Positions 4,073 through 6,344 of a DNA stretch of 6,344 nucleotides are shown here, one piece after another. This DNA comes from Bacteroidota bacterium. GTDB taxonomy: Bacteria > Bacteroidota > Bacteroidia > Flavobacteriales_D > Crocinitomicaceae. The notes beneath the pieces were generated by a model. It made no database searches and was not told where the DNA came from. It was given only the letters and a program-made list of their open reading frames with translations. Location of the stretch: the NCBI GenBank assembly GCA_024280195.1, contig JAJRQP010000091.1:1-6344 (forward strand). Direction: 5' to 3'. Position numbers and translations under genes: made by a program. Every line of letters begins with the position of its first letter. The first letter of the stretch is position 1.

Positions 4073-6103
4073 ATGAAAAATAATTTCACATACATCACAC
4101 TTTTAGCTGTAGGGATTCTTGCTGCTTCTTGCGAAACGAACACAACAGAAGTAACTGACAACACTGCAAAAGAACAAGTATCAACCGATGATGTAACGGT
4201 CGATCGTTTTGCTGATATTCAAGTTTTACGCTACGATATTGTCGACTTTGACAAGTTAAGTCTTGACCAGAAGAAACTGGTTTATTACATGTCTCAAGCT
4301 GGTTTAGCCGGTAGAGATATCATTTACGATCAAAATAACGCTTATAATTTAGAAATTAGACATGCGTTAGAGGATGTCATTTCAAATTATGACGGCGACA
4401 AAGAATCGGAAGATTGGAAAAACGTTATGACCTACGCAAAACAAATTTGGTTTGCTAATGGAATTCACCATCACTACGGAATGGATAAGATAATGCCTCT
4501 ATTCTCAAAAGACTATTTTTCTGAATTGATTTCAGTAACTAACACAACAATCAGTGAAAAAGCAACGGACGTTATCTTTAGTAACGAATTAGAAATGAAA
4601 CGTAAAGTGAAAGATGCAGATGTTGATATGATTGCTGCTTCTGCAAATGGATTTTACGGAGAAGGGGTAACACAAGCAATGGTTGAAGCTTTCTACGCTG
4701 ACAAAATTGACCCAAATAACAAACGACCAATTGAATACGGGTTGAATTCTACAATGATTCTGAAGGATGGACAGTTGGTAGAAGACGTTTGGAAATCTGG
4801 TGGTAAATATGGCGCAGCGATTGATAAAATCACTTACTGGTTAGAAAAAGCTTCAGGAGTTGCTGAGAATGAGGAGCAAAAAGCGGCATTAAATAAATTA
4901 ATAGAATATTACAACACAGGAGATTTAAAAACATGGGACGATTACAATGTTCTTTGGGCAAAATCAACGGAAGGAGATATTGACTGGATCAACGGTTTTA
5001 TTGAAGTGTATGGAGATGCCATTGGAAAAAGAGCATCTTACGAAAGTATCGTTCAAATAACAGATTTTGAAGCTTCTAAGCAAATGAAAATGGTTGCAGA
5101 AAAAGCGCAATGGTTTGAAGATAATTCTCCTCTGATGCCAGAACACAAAAAGAAAAATGTGAAAGGAGTAAGCTATAAAGTGGTACAAGTTGCCAGTGAA
5201 TCTGGAGATGCTTCTCCTTCTACTCCAATTGGTGTCAATTTACCAAATAACAACTGGATTCGTCAGGAAATTGGTTCGAAGTCGGTGAGTTTAGGAAACA
5301 TTATTTCTGCTTATAACAATGCTTCTGGTAGCGGTATGTTGCAAGAATTTGCCAACGATCAAGAAGAAATTGACCGAGCGAAAGAACATGGTCAACTAGC
5401 AGGTAAATTGCACACAGCCTTGCATGAAGTTGTAGGTCATGCTTCTGGTCAAATTAATGATGGAATTGGGCAACCTGCCGAAACTTTGAAAAACTACGCT
5501 AGTACTTTAGAAGAGGCTAGAGCAGATTTAGTTGGTTTGTATTACATCATGGATGATAAACTAATTGACCTCGGATTGATTTCAACTTTAGAAGTTGGGA
5601 AGGCAGAATACGATGGTTACATCAGGAATGGTATGTTGACTCAATTGCAACGACTTGACCTTGGCAAGAATGTGGAAGAAGAGCACATGCAAAATCGTCA
5701 ATTGGTTGCTGCTTGGGCAATTGAGAAAGGAGCAAGTGAAAATGTAATTGAAAAAATTGTGCGTGACGGAAAAACGTATTACAACATCAATGATTACGAT
5801 AAGCTTCGAGTATTGTTCGGTGATTTATTGAGAGAAATTCAACGAATTAAGTCGGAAGGAGATTACGAAGCTGGGAAATCTTTAGTTGAAACCTATGGTG
5901 TGAAAGTAGATCAAGCAGTTCATCAAGAAGTATTAGACAGGGTAAAACCATTGGACATTGCGCCATACAGAGGCTTTGTCAATCCTGTTTTTGTTCCTGT
6001 GATGAATGATGAGGGGGAAATTACGGATGTAAAAATAGAGAATACTCAGAATTTTGTGGAGCAGATGATGTTTTATGCGAAGGAATATGGGAGTTTGAAG
6101 TAG
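4073..6103 (+). CDS. lipoprotein dipeptidyl peptidase III-type zinc peptidase (family M49)
   Basis: This 676-residue protein belongs to family M49, whose members cleave dipeptides from the N-terminus of short peptides. The zinc motif is HEVVGH (451-456; ligands His451 and His456, catalytic Glu452), the HExxGH form used in M49. EEARAD (480-485) matches the family's second motif EECRAE/D and gives the third ligand, probably Glu481. The length is close to the Bacteroides thetaiotaomicron enzyme. The N-terminus, MKNNFTYITLLAVGILAASC, is a lipoprotein signal with lipobox A-A-S-C and lipidated Cys20. That is the only cysteine in the protein. A polar linker (21-40) precedes the catalytic body. It should act in the periplasm or on the cell surface, trimming peptides for uptake; which side of the outer membrane is not visible. 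The gene has its own 96-base upstream region with a palindrome and appears monocistronic. No strong Shine-Dalgarno site is seen. Confidence 0.93.
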   Translation: MKNNFTYITLLAVGILAASCETNTTEVTDNTAKEQVSTDDVTVDRFADIQVLRYDIVDFDKLSLDQKKLVYYMSQAGLAGRDIIYDQNNAYNLEIRHALEDVISNYDGDKESEDWKNVMTYAKQIWFANGIHHHYGMDKIMPLFSKDYFSELISVTNTTISEKATDVIFSNELEMKRKVKDADVDMIAASANGFYGEGVTQAMVEAFYADKIDPNNKRPIEYGLNSTMILKDGQLVEDVWKSGGKYGAAIDKITYWLEKASGVAENEEQKAALNKLIEYYNTGDLKTWDDYNVLWAKSTEGDIDWINGFIEVYGDAIGKRASYESIVQITDFEASKQMKMVAEKAQWFEDNSPLMPEHKKKNVKGVSYKVVQVASESGDASPSTPIGVNLPNNNWIRQEIGSKSVSLGNIISAYNNASGSGMLQEFANDQEEIDRAKEHGQLAGKLHTALHEVVGHASGQINDGIGQPAETLKNYASTLEEARADLVGLYYIMDDKLIDLGLISTLEVGKAEYDGYIRNGMLTQLQRLDLGKNVEEEHMQNRQLVAAWAIEKGASENVIEKIVRDGKTYYNINDYDKLRVLFGDLLREIQRIKSEGDYEAGKSLVETYGVKVDQAVHQEVLDRVKPLDIAPYRGFVNPVFVPVMNDEGEITDVKIENTQNFVEQMMFYAKEYGSLK

Positions 6104-6113
6104 GTTCTTGTTA

Positions 6114-6164
6114 GAGTGTGGAGTGTGGAGTGTGGAGTGATGAAGTGTGGAGTGATGAAGTAGG
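6114..6164. repeat. GAGTGTG tandem microrepeat
   Basis: Three perfect GAGTGTG units (6114-6134) are followed by two 15-bp units GAGTGATGAAGTGTG (6135-6149) and GAGTGATGAAGTAGG (6150-6164), which differ at two positions. The tract begins 11 bases after the peptidase stop. It is G-rich and C-free on the plus strand, and unlike the surrounding coding sequence. The short ORF that crosses it on the minus strand reads as repetitive FITPH and is not credible. Confidence 0.88.
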
Positions 6165-6171
6165 AAGCGGA

Positions 6172-6192
6172 CATCGAGCGAGAGTCGAGATG
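6172..6192. repeat. TCGAGCG...GTCGAGA imperfect inverted repeat
   Basis: CATCGA (6172-6177) pairs with TCGAGATG (6185-6192), leaving a 2-base bulge, around the 7-base loop GCGAGAG. This resembles a dispersed intergenic palindrome I know from Bacteroidota genomes (TTTCGAGCGAAGTCGAGAAA-type), which has the same bulged geometry. The family assignment is from memory. It sits between the peptidase gene and the following gene and has no T-tract. Confidence 0.5.
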
Positions 6193-6247
6193 GAAGTGCG
6201 TTAAAGAGAGGGGTAGAATTGAATTATTAGAATAATAAAAAAAGAAT

Positions 6248-6344
6248 ATGAAAACAAAAAAAGAAATAGTAGAAAATTGGTTGCCTAGATATACGGGAGA
6301 GAAATTAGAGAATTTTGGGGAGTACATTCTTCTTTGCAACTTTA
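6248..6344 (+). CDS. amn: probable AMP nucleosidase, N-terminal fragment
   Basis: Only the first 32 codons are in the window: MKTKKEIVENWLPRYT followed by GEKLENFGEYILLCNF. The NWLPRYTG...L..FG.YILL.NF pattern matches, from memory, the N-terminus of the short AMP nucleosidases of Bacteroidota. Those enzymes hydrolyse AMP to adenine and ribose 5-phosphate in purine salvage. The catalytic phosphorylase-like domain lies outside the window, so the call rests on this short stretch alone. The start is preceded by an A-rich leader (AAAAAAAGAAT) typical of this phylum. A weak -7-like TAGAATTG is at 6214-6221. The repeats at 6114-6192 separate it from the peptidase gene. Confidence 0.65.
   Translation, partial: MKTKKEIVENWLPRYTGEKLENFGEYILLCNF

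Noticed and set aside
4964..5188. Minus-strand 74-codon ORF inside the peptidase gene
   Set aside because: Antisense shadow; Phe/His-rich translation with no domain.
6073..6339. Minus-strand 88-codon ORF at the right end
   Set aside because: It reads through the GAGTGTG repeat (repetitive FITPH), overlaps the AMP nucleosidase start, and has no coding character.

Overview
The window looks like chromosomal DNA of a Bacteroidota bacterium, most probably of the flavobacterial lineage. It is AT-rich. One product carries a C-terminal type IX secretion (T9SS) sorting domain, two carry lipoprotein signal peptides, and one resembles the PorV/PorQ outer-membrane family. Several start regions carry TAnnTTTG-type -7 promoter elements typical of this phylum, and purine-rich Shine-Dalgarno sites are weak or absent. 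I see no prophage, transposase, CRISPR array or tRNA/rRNA gene.

Left part (1-1037, minus strand): a small lipoprotein gene is followed, with a 4-base ATGA stop/start overlap, by a gene for a PorV/PorQ-like beta-barrel protein that runs off the left edge. A 329-base non-coding stretch follows (1038-1366). It holds a three-copy direct repeat built from 10-11-bp purine-rich subunits.

Middle part: a T9SS-exported esterase of the polyhydroxybutyrate-depolymerase/feruloyl-esterase type (1367-2458, +) converges, with one base between the stop codons, on a small unknown gene (2460-2708, -). That small gene is divergent from a TPR gene (2726-3319, +) with only 17 bases between start codons, and the two promoters appear interleaved. 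The TPR gene is followed 12 bases later by an endonuclease III gene (nth, 3332-3976, +), probably in one operon. The enzyme keeps its catalytic residues but lacks all four iron-sulfur cysteines.

Right part: after a short spacer with a perfect 16-bp palindrome comes a 676-residue lipoprotein peptidase of family M49 (dipeptidyl peptidase III type, 4073-6103, +). A spacer with GAGTGTG tandem repeats and a TCGAGCG...GTCGAGA imperfect hairpin repeat follows. The first 32 codons of what looks like AMP nucleosidase end the window.

Functionally these are mostly housekeeping and envelope genes: extracellular or surface hydrolysis of esters and of peptides, base-excision repair, and purine salvage. 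I see no clear new system. The most notable points are the clusterless Nth, the stepwise-growing repeat array, the interleaved divergent promoters, and the hairpin that holds both convergent stop codons in its loop.
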